Of a stretch of DNA of 64,000 nucleotides, positions 47,734-58,511 are shown piece by piece. Positions within the stretch are counted from its first letter, which is position 1. Each line of letters opens with the position of its first letter. The translations under genes and the position numbers were made by a program. Under the pieces are notes generated by a model. That model was not told where the DNA came from, searched no databases, and worked only from the letters and a program-made list of their open reading frames with translations. This DNA comes from Prinia subflava (lineage: Eukaryota; Chordata; Aves; Passeriformes; Cisticolidae): assembly GCF_021018805.1 (NCBI RefSeq), contig NC_086247.1:2867501-2931500 (forward strand), in the 5' to 3' direction.

Positions 47734-50700
47734 TTTTTCCATGAATGTGTATATTATTTAAAATTGCAGGAGGGGGAGACAGAGTCAGGTGGTCTTGGCT
47801 TAACCCTTTTGGTTACTGTCATCATCCTTACCCCAGTGCTGAGACCTGGGAGTGATGGAATAAAGGTGCGATACTGGAGATATTAATTTAATTAATTTCT
47901 AATGAAAACTGCCCAGTTTTGTCCTGCAGAAGACCTAGAAAACTCCCCAGCCATGAAGTCGTAGGGTGTAACTCTGCTCTGAAGTGGTGTCATATGCTCT
48001 GATATTCCCAGAATAGAGCAGCTGTTCTCGTACAGATCCCTGCCTGAACTGAAATTCCTGTTCCTAGGGATTTTCACCTCCTTTGTGGAGGCAGTTGAGG
48101 AATCTCAGCTGCCCTGCCTTACAGTCTATAATGTAATCAATCCACAAAGGGTGGAGAATCTCAGTGCTGCTTTTCTATATGTGAATCAAGTGGGGGTTTG
48201 TTTGTTCATTTGTTTGTTTTTTCCTTTCAATATAAATACAGGAAAAACAGTTTCCTTTAGCCTCTTCTATTATTTATGCTTGGCCCCAGCTAGTTTTTGA
48301 ATCCTTAGCAAGACAGCATTTTTTCCCTCCTTGTAAATGTGTTTGCTTAGGAATTTCCAAGATGAAACTCACTTTTCTGGGCCTTGGGCTGTAATGGGCT
48401 TTAATGGGTTTTAATTACTTAACTATCTGTTGTGACATAATTAAAATATCTTTCAACATTTCGCCCCCAAGAAATAAATATCTTCTAGGCTGTAAAATAT
48501 GACTTGCAGCTTAATTTTCTGAAACAATGAGGGAAAGGTTTCTTCCAGGCTCAGTCACATCCAGTTTGCCTGTCAATATAAAGTGCTTCTCAACTGTGTC
48601 CCTAAATAGCCTTGCTCATTCCTTCCCTGATTTTTCACTCCTATTTCACATGTGTGTTTAAAGAGCCTCTGTCAGGATTAAAATATATCTTTACTTATTT
48701 TACTAAAAAACCCTGAGAGCCCAGAAAAAATAGCTGTAAAAAGCCATTACATCTTGCTACAGGATTAGAATTTTTTTGGTCCCATGTTGCGTTCTTTTCA
48801 TCTTGGGAAAATGTGTACAATGAAAATAGATTAGCTGCAATTTAATCAACAAATTCTAGGTGTTGTGGGAAATGGACTTACAACAGGTTGGGACAGAGCT
48901 ATAAAACCAGAACAGTGCTGCAGCATAGCATTCAAGGTTTAGAATAAGCTAAGATAATTAAAATGAAATCAGATAGTGGTCTTATAATTATTTCTCATAC
49001 ATTTTCCAGCAGAAGATAATCTTGTAGCTTTGAACTTTTCCCAAATTCAGCCTGAAATTGTTTGTTGCGTTGATTTCTCTATCTCTATTTAAATACTCGT
49101 TTTAACAGATAGTTAAAGGGAGTCAGTGCTTTCCAAGGTGGAGTTCCAGGATAATTTTCCCTGGAAGAAACAGGCTTTTGGGGAGGTTTTGTTAAATTCC
49201 AGCTGCTCCTGTAGGTGGACGGAGTTTTGGAATTTAACAGGAGAAAATGGAGAAAGCAGCCATAGATTTTTGTGACCTCCAGGAGTGTTTGGCAAAACCT
49301 CCAGATCTCTGGGAAAAAAAAAACCAACAAAACAATTATTCCCTCAGGTTTCCTGGATACTTTTTGAAGCAGAGGTGAAGACCCTCCAAATTTAGTTTGT
49401 ACCAAAAATGCCCTTCAGCTGTTGACCCATCCACTGTGCCAACGATCTTGGGTATGTCCTGTCTGCAAACATCTAACTCCAAGTGCAGGTGGAAGATTCT
49501 GGGCAAAATGGTCTTAAAATTGCTCCTGTGAGCAATCATGGGTGTAGTTGCAGGAACTGAGAGGGGGTCACGTTGCCTCAGAGTTCCCAGAAAAGCCAAG
49601 GAAGACAGGGAATAGTGTGAGAGAAGGATCCTCTGCAGCTGAGGGGAGAAAGAGCTGAGAAAAGATGAGTGAAATCCACAGCGTATTAGTCGGATGCGTG
49701 GGAAATGCTGCAAAAATGCAAAGCTCCCTGAAGAATTATGCTGTAACATAAATTATTCATTTTACAGGTGGTTTAGGTTTTTGTGGTTTTGTTTTTATTT
49801 TTTTTTTCCTCAACTTTTATGTGGCTGTGGTTCTGTTATTTTGAGACTACTAAAATTATGGCAGAAGCCTCTGTTTCAGGGCAGTAAGGAACTTGTCCTG
49901 GTGAGAAATCCTGTTACAGGTTTGGAAACAGATTTCCATGTAAGTGTAGATTGACTTCGATGCAAGGGGTGGCATCATGAATCACATTTGCTGTTTATTC
50001 TTTTTTTTTTATTCCTTGGGAAAACTGGAACTCTCTTGAGATCAGCTGTACTTTCACCCATGGAGTGTGTCTCTACTTCCTCCCTTTAAAATGGATATAA
50101 CCCAATCATTATGTTGATGTTTGGGATGGAAAGCATTAATTATATGATTCTGCTGTCATGGAAACCCCATGAAAAAATTAGGATCTTTACATTAACAGAG
50201 AGCTTTGCGTGGTCTCATGTGAACTTAGATGTCCTAAGAAAACTTGAGAAGAAAAGAAAAATTTCTAAATATGTGTGATGTACGCAGCTTAATAATTATT
50301 CCCTTACTGAATAAGGCAGAAATCCAACTTTAGAGGGAGGGCAAAGATTGCTTCCTGTATATGCAAACATGGAAAACACAAATTCAGGAATTTCTTTGCT
50401 GCTCAGTGCTTACATTTCTGAGGTTACTTTGCTTCCAGTGTGCAATGTGGCCTCAGGATCTTTAGAAAACCTCTTTGAAAAACTCATTAGAAAGAGTGTG
50501 TTTATTTTTGTCTCTCAATTTCCTTCAAGAATGGCAGTGGGGCATTAAGACAGCATTTGTAATCTCAGTCTGGCAATCAGACTCTGTAAAACTAAACTAG
50601 GGATAAAGCAGAGTTAGTTAGATGTAATATTATTATTTATGTTGTTTATTGGTGTATATTTATGTAATATTCAAGTAAGGGTGTCCATACCACAGCCTGC

Positions 50701-50846
50701 AGAACTGTCTGGGTTAGAGAATCTGCTCAACACACTCAGTGCCTGCAACTTTCTGCTCTGATGAAGGCAGGGAAAGGGTCCCAGGAGCTCACAGAAATTC
50801 AGGCTGGTCCTCTCCACAGGACAGGCTTGTTGAGCTCCATGGGTTG

Positions 50847-50985
50847 TCATAAAATCATAGAATATTAAGGTTGGAAAAGACCTCCAAGGCCATCAAGTCC
50901 AATCTTTGTGCCAAGTCTCACTGCAGGGATTCTTTCAGGCCCTTCCTGAAGCAGGGTGTGCACTTGTCCAGTGAAGAGACATGCT
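50847..50985 (-). mobile_element. CR1 fragment, minus
   Basis: 'tcataaaatcatagaatatt', 'aaggttggaaaagacctcca', 'aggccatcaagtccaatctt', then a degenerate stretch ending around 'cttgtccagtgaagagac'. Divergent CR1 subfamily. Confidence 0.75.
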
Positions 50986-51909
50986 GCTGTTGCTCATATA
51001 TCAGTATTTTTCTAAGTGACAAAACCCTGGGGTGCTGGGATCCTGCCACTCTTCCTCAGGATCTGTAGGGAAGATGGTGTGTCCAAGAAGGGATCAGAAG
51101 CTGCTTCTACTGCTCCACCAGCATGTGCAGATTTATGGCTGGAGACTAAAGCAACTCAAAGAATTCAACATTTTCCTTACAAAAATGTAAAATAAGGAAA
51201 AAACCCAAAAAAACCCAATAAAACAAGGAATAGACAGGAGAATCCTGCCATGGGTTTTATGGTTGTGAAGGACAATTATATTAAATATGCTAGGAGATAT
51301 TTTAAAGAGCAGGAATCATAACCCTGACTTGCCAGCCAGGACAAGCTCATAAAATGTGAACCAAATCCCAGGATTCAGACTGGGCTGCATCTCTCCTGTC
51401 CTCTGATCAGTCTCAGTCTGTTCATGGTTTATTTGGTTAAAAACAAGGAAAAAGGGAAGGGAGAAGAGACTATGAAAATGTAAAATGAGAGTGACTCGGA
51501 CTTTGTAATGCTGGAAAGAGGAAAAGAAGGGAATCTCTGCAAAGGGAATGATGGAAAATCCATGTGAAGTGATAACTGTGCAGACTTTGAAGCTTTTAAT
51601 GGGACTATTTGAGAATTCTGCTTTAAGCTAAATGACCCATTAGCATCTTCTGCTGACCAAACACAGGCTCTGAGGTTTCAGAACTGGACAAGAACACCCA
51701 AGTGCCTTTGAAAGTCTGCAGTTTAAAGCAGAGGTTTCCTGGTTTGACTTGGAATTAATTAAGGTTAAAATTAAAGGGGAAGCAGTAGCAAGTCGTCTCA
51801 TGGACTGAGCTTTCAGGATGCATTGCAGTTACTCCTGAAGAAATTAAAGTGTCAGGTGAGGATCTGCTATGAAGAAATATCCTTTTGTGTGTGAAAAAAA
51901 AATAAAATA

Positions 51910-52115
51910 GAATCAGAGAATCATAGAGTGTTTTGGATTGGAAGAGACCTTAAAGATCATCTCATTCCACCCCCTGCCATGGGCAGGGACACCTTCCACT
52001 ACCCCAGGTTGCTCAGAGCCCCACCCAACCTGGCCTTGGACACTTCCAAGGATGGGGCAGCCACAGCTTCGCTGGGCAGGCTGTGCAAGGGCCTCACCAC
52101 CATCACAATAATTTC
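51910..52115 (-). mobile_element. CR1 fragment, about 205 bp, minus
   Basis: Reverse CR1 with little divergence: 'aatcatagagtgttttggat', 'ccccctgccatgggcaggga', 'caccttccactaccccaggt', 'ggatggggcagccacagctt', 'cctcaccaccatcacaataa'. Confidence 0.9.
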
Positions 52116-53634
52116 TGTGAGACTTTGGTCACTCACATTCTCCCTCACAGAGTCACAGTAAACTGATGGAAAAGCATGAACAAATCTGTGCCCCAAAGCA
52201 GGGGTTCTGGGGAGAGGAATAGTATCCCCTCACACACTCCCTCCTAGTATACCTGACAAGAAGATCCCTCTTCACAAATGCACATGGAATGATATATTTT
52301 AAACACCTTTTTTTTTTCTTCTACAAATCAAAGAAAACCTTTCTGTCTGAGTGATTGAAAAGCTGATGCAGAGCCATGATGATTCACTGATTATCTGCTA
52401 GGGAGGCAGGACGGTACAGCATTTTAAGGTGAAAAAGATAATAATCTGGAAATCCACACTTAGATAAAACCACCAGTTTGATTGGTGGTTGATTCTGGAA
52501 GAGAGGACAGGTCATGCATCCGTGTTCCCTGCTGGAAGTGCTTCTCCAGCTTGTTTGGGCACTGGGAGGGAATGAAGGACAGGATTTGGAGCACCAATGG
52601 AAGAGTTGAAGCTCCTGTCCTTTGCAGTGTGAGAGACAAAAACATGCACAGAACAGAACAGCTGGGGAACAGTGGCTCTGTGGGAAGTGCAGTGCAGAGC
52701 AGAGTGATGTGAAGCAGTCAGAGAGGGATCCAAGGCAGACTGGGAGACTTGATTGCAGCAGTTAGGGAAAGGAGAGGAAGGAAAAGTGGATAACAGCAGT
52801 AATATTAACATCGTCTCTCCTGAGAGAGTGTTGCTTCAGTTGTAAGGAAGGTAAAGGATTCTGGAATAAAGCAACTGGTTTGTCACATCAAAGTGATGTT
52901 ATCAGCTCTGGTGATTGGAGGAGTGGTTGATCTGATCTCAAGGAAAATGTCCAAGTTAAGGATTTCACTGAAGTCCCTTCTTTGTGTGTGTATTGGATAA
53001 CAGGACAACTGACACTGCAGGATCATAGAAACACCCTTCTTCTAATCCATCTAAAAAGGAGGAAGGGGAATTGACTTATCTGCAAAGATTCTAAACAGGA
53101 AGAAACAACATCACATTGATGGAGTTCATTAGGAAGATGGATGGGTTGAAGTAGAAATAGACATCAAAATTAAAACTCCGTAGAATCTCTTTTACCATGT
53201 CTGAAAGTGAATGAGATCAGGATGGTTAATACTGGAAGAACATTTGGCTGCCCTGTGAACAGCCCATGTCAGTGCTTGTCTCAATTTCATGGCACAGCAG
53301 AGTGGAGAGGGAACTCCTTCTCTTACAGGGGACAATTTCCTTCTGGCAGCCAGCAGCAGCTCTGACACCCCCAGACCAAAACCAAACTGAGGGGCCTTAC
53401 CCAAGTTCAGCCCTCCAAGCAGAGCGTGGAAATTTAGTGTGACACAGTGATTTAAGCAGGAAGAAAGTAGTGTAGAAAAAGGGGATTGTATCCAGGATTA
53501 GGAATCTGGATTATCCAGAAGGATAAGTCAGTTCAGAAAAACAGAGAAATTCTCTACATTGTTTTGGCCTGTTCCAAACCATTCTTTCAGTGGAAAAATA
53601 ACATTTCTTCGTGGATTTAACCTCCATGCATTAA
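52116..53634. other. Intron just upstream of the tail-anchor exon
   Basis: No second exon convincingly seen. A good-looking acceptor (CTCCTGTCCTTTGCAG, ending at 52627) precedes an open stretch, but its translation is not SNARE-like. Confidence 0.4.
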
Positions 53635-53657
53635 TTTCTTTGTCTTTCTCCTCTCAG
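53635..53657 (+). promoter_or_regulatory. Splice acceptor with polypyrimidine tract
   Basis: A run of T and C (TCTTTGTCTTTCTCCTCTCAG) directly precedes the coding exon. It is a near-ideal vertebrate 3' splice site and the main reason for reading the downstream frame as an exon instead of a chance ORF. Confidence 0.65.
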
Positions 53658-53753
53658 CTACGAGCCAGGAAGATGAAGTGCTGCCTCCTCTCCATCGCTC
53701 TGGCTGTTCTGCTGCTCATTGTCATAATCATTGCGGTCTCTGTCAAGCGCTGA
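53658..53753 (+). CDS. TSNARE1: C-terminal coding exon of a tail-anchored SNARE protein, probably TSNARE1
   Basis: Seen: a pyrimidine-rich tract ending in CTCTCAG stops at 53657. It is followed by an open frame of 31 codons and TGA, starting in phase 0 (LRARKMKCC...). The residues are a basic juxtamembrane stretch (R2, R4, K5, K7), paired cysteines (8-9), about 20 aliphatic residues (10-29) and a short basic end (K30 R31). Known: syntaxin-type t-SNAREs end in just this way, with the SNARE helix followed by a basic linker and one C-terminal membrane anchor with almost no luminal residues. Paired cysteines next to the anchor are possible palmitoylation sites. Inference: the basic/Cys-Cys start and basic finish resemble my recollection of TSNARE1 more than STX1-4, 7 or 12, but I could not align it. 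The internal ATG at 53673 is not proposed as a start. The rest of the gene lies upstream, outside what I can recognise. The SNARE-type anchor is fairly sure; the gene name is about even odds. Confidence 0.55.
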   Translation, partial: LRARKMKCCLLSIALAVLLLIVIIIAVSVKR

Positions 53754-53773
53754 CCTGGCTGAGGTTTGCACAG
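53754..53773 (+). other. Start of 3' UTR, ending at a possible splice donor
   Basis: The 20 bases after the TGA stop run to CAG, followed at 53774 by GTAAAA, which is a good match to a vertebrate splice donor. If used, the terminal coding exon is 116 bp (53658-53773) and the rest of the 3' UTR lies on another exon. If not used, the UTR reads on; the first canonical AATAAA I see downstream is at 55990-55995, with another at 56055-56060. Confidence 0.35.
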
Positions 53774-56521
53774 GTAAAACCCTTTAGCCAAGTCTCTCCT
53801 CATACTCTGTAAGGTGCCTCAAAGACAGTTTAGGAAGCTAAACACAGTGAGAAAAAAAAAATCTTCACCTGCAGAGTCTGGCACACTAAAATATTTTCTT
53901 TTAAAGGGTATTAGAAATATTCTTAGTGGAGCCTTAAAATTAAGGCAAGGTGATATTCCCACAAAACAACACAAGACCCTTTCCTCTGCTGTTTGTGTCA
54001 TGTTTGATTTTACATGAATCTCACAGCAATGCCAGCTAATGGATCCTAATTAGGATTAGGAGTTCAGAGAGGCAGAAAGAGTTTTAAAGACTCCAGGCTG
54101 GAGCAGACTCAAGGGCAGCCCAACAGCCCAGAGGTGTTCCCAAGTGCTTTTATCTTCTGAGATGTTCCAGAGACCCTCCTGAGGAGCAGGAAGACAAAAC
54201 AACTGGAGATTTCAGTAAGGATGAAAAATTAAAATGTAGTTTTGGTGATCTTTTCTCTGGATCTACACCTAGAAGGAACATTGGTCTCTAGTAGGAGGAT
54301 TGAGCTGAAATCTTAGGAATATAGGTGAGATATCAAAGCAACTTCATCCTTAGTGAAGTTTCACCTATAGCATGTTTACTTTAAAAAACAAAATGTGCTT
54401 TAAATGTAAAGTATAAGACACTTTGTTTTTTGCTTTCTTTTCCCCCATTGCCCTGGGAGAATGTCTCATCAATTACTACTTTCTGATGCAAAGCCTGTCT
54501 GGGTTTCTCCTTCTTTAGAAGGTTTGCAGGCCATTCTTCAAGGAGAGAATATCAGATTTACAGATTTTCTACCCCCCAAAGGGGGGCTGTGTGCCTGCTG
54601 CCAGGGCAGGGGTCCCATCTGGTAAAGTGAGAACCCAAAAGCAGCAATGGGGCTTTTCCTGTGGACAGCAAATCTCCTATGAAACTACCCTTGGGAGAGC
54701 ACAAAGGATTGAGATATTTTGTTAATTGATCTGTTTAACAAGGGTTCAGTGTTACTTGAAAATGTTCTCCTTCCACGTGAGGATGAGGAGGCTTCTAAGG
54801 TGCCTTCTTTCCACTGGGAACTAAAAAGTGCTAGCTCAAAACCATCATGGAAAGATGATTCTTGACGCTTTTTAGGCTTCGGAGCTTCTTCTGCCATGAC
54901 ATTGTGGCTATCAAAATTTGGGTACAAGAAGTAATTGTACAAATCAAAAAAAGAAAAAAACTGTTGAAGGCTGTCAAGCACCATCTCACTGGTTTGGATT
55001 AGGATGATCTCAAGCCCTACATCATTGCTAGGAGAAATAGGTAGAAATATTTTGCTACACTTGAATCTTTACTTATTTGTTTAGCCAGCCCTGAAGCAAG
55101 GATGTTATTGGTGAAATGGACCTTTAGTTGACTGAACATCGAGGTTCTTACAGCATATCTATCATTTCTATATATTTTTTTATCTTGTTTTTATAGAAGA
55201 GACACTGCTTATGGGTGCAAGCAGGGATCTGTCCTGATAATTAAATCTAGAGCAACTACAGTAATGTTAATTGCACTACTCTGCTTTTCCTCTGCATTAG
55301 TTTGGAAATGTGTTCCATCAGGATAATCTGTAATATAACACAATTTCTTTTAGTACAGTTAAATATTCCTATCTACTGGAAATTACGAATCTTACCATCA
55401 GTTAACTACATCTAGACACATTTTAATCAAAATCCCTTTAGTGGAGAAAGTCAGAGAACAAAATATTCTTACAACAAAGCTTCATTGGAAAACTAAAATT
55501 AATCTTCTGTTATGAGATCCATGTCTTGAGGGAAGTGAACCTAGAGATACTAATGAAAGCCCCAGGAAAAATATCATGCTCTACTTTTCATCATCAGTTG
55601 TGAAACTAATTATTGAGCTTCTAAAACAAGAGTAACTTTGCAGCAGTAGAACTGGAGGCAGGACCTGCATTGAGTTATACTGGAATAATGATGATTTCTA
55701 ATCTTTATAAATGGTTCTTAATCTGGGTAAGACCTAGTGGTGTGCAGCAGATTTCATATTTATGCTTTGAGGGTTTTTAAACCAGGATGGTTTTGTGTCC
55801 ATAGTGATAGATGAATTCTATTATGAATTTTAGTACAAACAGATCTTTTAAAAATCCATGGTTTTTAAAATATCAGTGGATACAAAGATTACCTCAAGAA
55901 ACAGGTTCATATAAAGTTCTTTTAGACTCTTATGGAGATAGGGAACAGTTGGGGTTTAATGTGTAACAGCTCTGCATGACTTCAGACAAAATAAAGGGAG
56001 GAAAGCGAGGGAACTACTTACTAAATACTCTGGTTGGCACAGGACATATCACTGAATAAAATCCCAAGTTTTGTAATGACTAGCAAGAACTTCCACTTAA
56101 CAGCTCCTCAAAATGTTTGTTCCATGCTGGATAAGTAAGAAGCCAAAAGAAAAACCCCCAGCCACTCCATTCCAGTGGTTTAAATCCCATTTGCAGGATA
56201 CTAAATTTAGGGTTCTTTAGCTTTCATGGCTGTTGATAAGAAATATGAAGGTCACTATTCAGTGAAATAAAGAAATGATGCCATTAATATCTGCAGTTAG
56301 TTAATAATACTATCAGTATTTATTGTTTTGATCATTAGCTTATAAAGTATCTTTACTATTTTTTTTATGGTTGATGTTTGTGCTTTTGCAATAACAATAT
56401 TAAATCAACATCTCTTCACAAAAGAAGAATTTTTTCCCCACACCACAAATGGGACATAGCTGGACAGACAAACCCATTCCCTCCATAGGGGACATCACCT
56501 GATGGCTAGAAATGAGACACT
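53774..56521. other. 3' UTR, terminal intron or flank
   Basis: AT-rich and repeat-free. Canonical AATAAA hexamers appear at 55990-55995 and 56055-56060, so a read-through 3' UTR would be over 2.2 kb. No other coding evidence. Confidence 0.4.
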
Positions 56522-57380
56522 TGACACGGCCAATATATCAAACAGCAATTCAATTTAATAATTGATTAATTAGCATGGTAAAGTGTGAGCAAAGACAGCA
56601 CGCTGGATACAGTGGAAGAATTTTCCCTTCCAACTGCACCCCAATTGCTGGACTTGCTGGTATTTTATTGGCTATATTCATACATATTCATAAGCTTTTC
56701 TCAGCAGTTTCTATTTCCAATTTTTAACGTCATTATTCAATACCTATTGTGGTCCATTTTAGATTTCAATATTCCAGGATGTACATCCAGGATATGTATC
56801 CCAGGTGGTGGGGTCCAGCTTCCAGATGTGGAGTCCAGCTTCTATTTTCCAGGTCTATCAGTCTTTGATAGTGATGTCCAGTTTCCCTTTTTCAGGAACC
56901 ATCAATCAGTGAGCTGAAGTCTTTCTTCTGTATCCAGGATGTTTTTCTACCAGTCTGTGAGAAAGCCTTTTTACATTCTAAAACTACAGTTTAAGATTCT
57001 TTAATACAAAACAAGCTTCTAAAGTTATAATTCAAAGACTCTTATTACAGAGTAGCTTGAGATTTATAATAGCTAATTGCAAGCAAAGTTTGTTAAAAAA
57101 ACCTTCTTCCATACTTTCCTCGGTTGTTTATTAGAACTCATTTTTATAACTGTCCCATGGCCGTGTTCTACAATTACAATTACACAGATTCTTTTTTATT
57201 TCCCTGACACAAAACACAACTTTGTATTTCACATGATGAACCCTGCAAAGTGAAGAGCAGTTCTCCCTGTGGCTTTCCCAAGCAGTTGTGCCATCGTTGG
57301 CTGCTGGCTCAGTGCGTGCAGAGAGAGAGAGAGAGCAGCTGTTCAGGAGAGCTCCCAGCCCTGACTTTGCCTGTCGAGGG
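56522..57380 (-). mobile_element. Candidate endogenous-retrovirus LTR, minus
   Basis: A block starting TGACACGGCCAATATATC with AT-rich sequence (ttcaatttaataattgatta) that carries poly(A)-signal-like motifs on the minus strand. It is followed by a run of short CCAGG-containing repeats (about 56775-56945: tccaggatg, tccagcttc, tccagatgtg) and later two GA tracts (57321-57336, 57429-57442). It resembles an LTR family I associate with birds. The distal end is uncertain and I found no convincing target duplication. Confidence 0.4.
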
Positions 57381-57444
57381 CCCTGCCATAAGTGTGTCAC
57401 TGCTCCCCAGGGGCAGTTTTGTCTGGCAGAGAGAGAGAGAGAAG
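57321..57444. repeat. Two (GA)n tracts
   Basis: GA runs of about 8 copies at 57321-57336 and about 7 copies at 57429-57442, about 90 bp apart, inside or next to the LTR-like block. Confidence 0.8.
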
Positions 57445-58290
57445 CATCCACAGCGAATGCAGAGAAACTCCTGAGGACTTGTGTCTGTACATTTGTTTGC
57501 TGACACCTTAGGAAAACAGCCCAGGAACTTTTGGGTCACATTGTGCACATCTTGGAGCAACACTGCAGCTGCCCTTTTTGTTCTTCCATCAACATCAGTA
57601 CCCATTTAAAAGGACAGTATTGCAGGAGCAGCCTAAAAGAAGTTTTTTTGTTAACAACAGCTTTGGATAGTGTCAATACTTCAGCTAGACAGATCTTCTG
57701 TGCCCTTCTTTTGACTCATTTGCATGAGTGCACACTTATCCCAAGAGACAATCAAGACTGTTGGAATCCTAAGTTTTAAGCTTTCTTTATAGGAAAATAG
57801 AGGTGGAAAACTTTGAGAAAGATGCTGCATGTATGTGACAGCTGGAAAATACAGTTTCCAACGACAGCTTCATCATCTCAGTCCCATTAACCAAAGAAAG
57901 AGAGAAGGAATGATGACTTGACTGAGCCCTGTTCTTGGAAGAACTCATTGCAACAAAGGATGCCTTCACCATTACCAAGACACATTTCTGTCAGCCAAAG
58001 GTTGCTGGCTGAGCACACAGACTTTGCCAGATAGCAGATAGATTCCTTAAATCTGGTGGGCTGTGACTCCTCAGATTTTCCAAGCATTCAGCAGCTTGAA
58101 GCTCAAAGCCTTCCTGATACAGGAGACAAGTTATTAATTCTTTAACAGACATTGATTCGTTCCTTTCTTGATCATTTGACCATTTGGATTTTGAACCATC
58201 ATCAACTTCTAAAACATTAACTATCCTGAGTGAGGAGTTACACGCTGATTACAGTCTCCATGTAATCTTAAATGTACAGACATAAAATCC

Positions 58291-58511
58291 TTAGAATCGT
58301 AGAATGGTCTGTGTTTAGATGGCACCTTAAAAATCATCCTGTTCCAAACCCCCTGACAAGGGCAGGGACACCTGCCACTGTCCCAGATTGCTCCAAACCC
58401 CAGCCATCCTGTCCTTGAAATTTCCAGGGATGGGGCAGCCACAGCTTCTCTGGGCAACCTGTGCCTCACCACCCTCACAGAAAGATTTTCTTTCTAATAT
58501 CTCACTTAAGA
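58291..58511 (-). mobile_element. CR1 fragment, about 220 bp, minus
   Basis: 'ttagaatcgtagaatggtct', 'ccaaaccccctgacaagggc', 'ggatggggcagccacagctt', 'ctctgggcaacctgtgcctc', then the 'cctcacagaaagattttctt' block. Reverse orientation. Confidence 0.9.

Larger units (their letters stand above)
46053..50846. other. Unique non-coding DNA
   Basis: Contains one CR1 copy (47558) and an AAT microsatellite. The 137-residue minus frame at 49336-49749 has no domain, start context or splice sites I trust. Confidence 0.45.

Noticed and set aside
49336..49749. 137-residue minus-strand ORF
   Set aside because: Leu/Ser-rich, no domain, no promoter or splice context; within chance expectation.
52628..52760. 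Possible exon after a good acceptor at 52627
   Set aside because: The frame stops after about 44 codons, has no good donor and no SNARE-like heptads.
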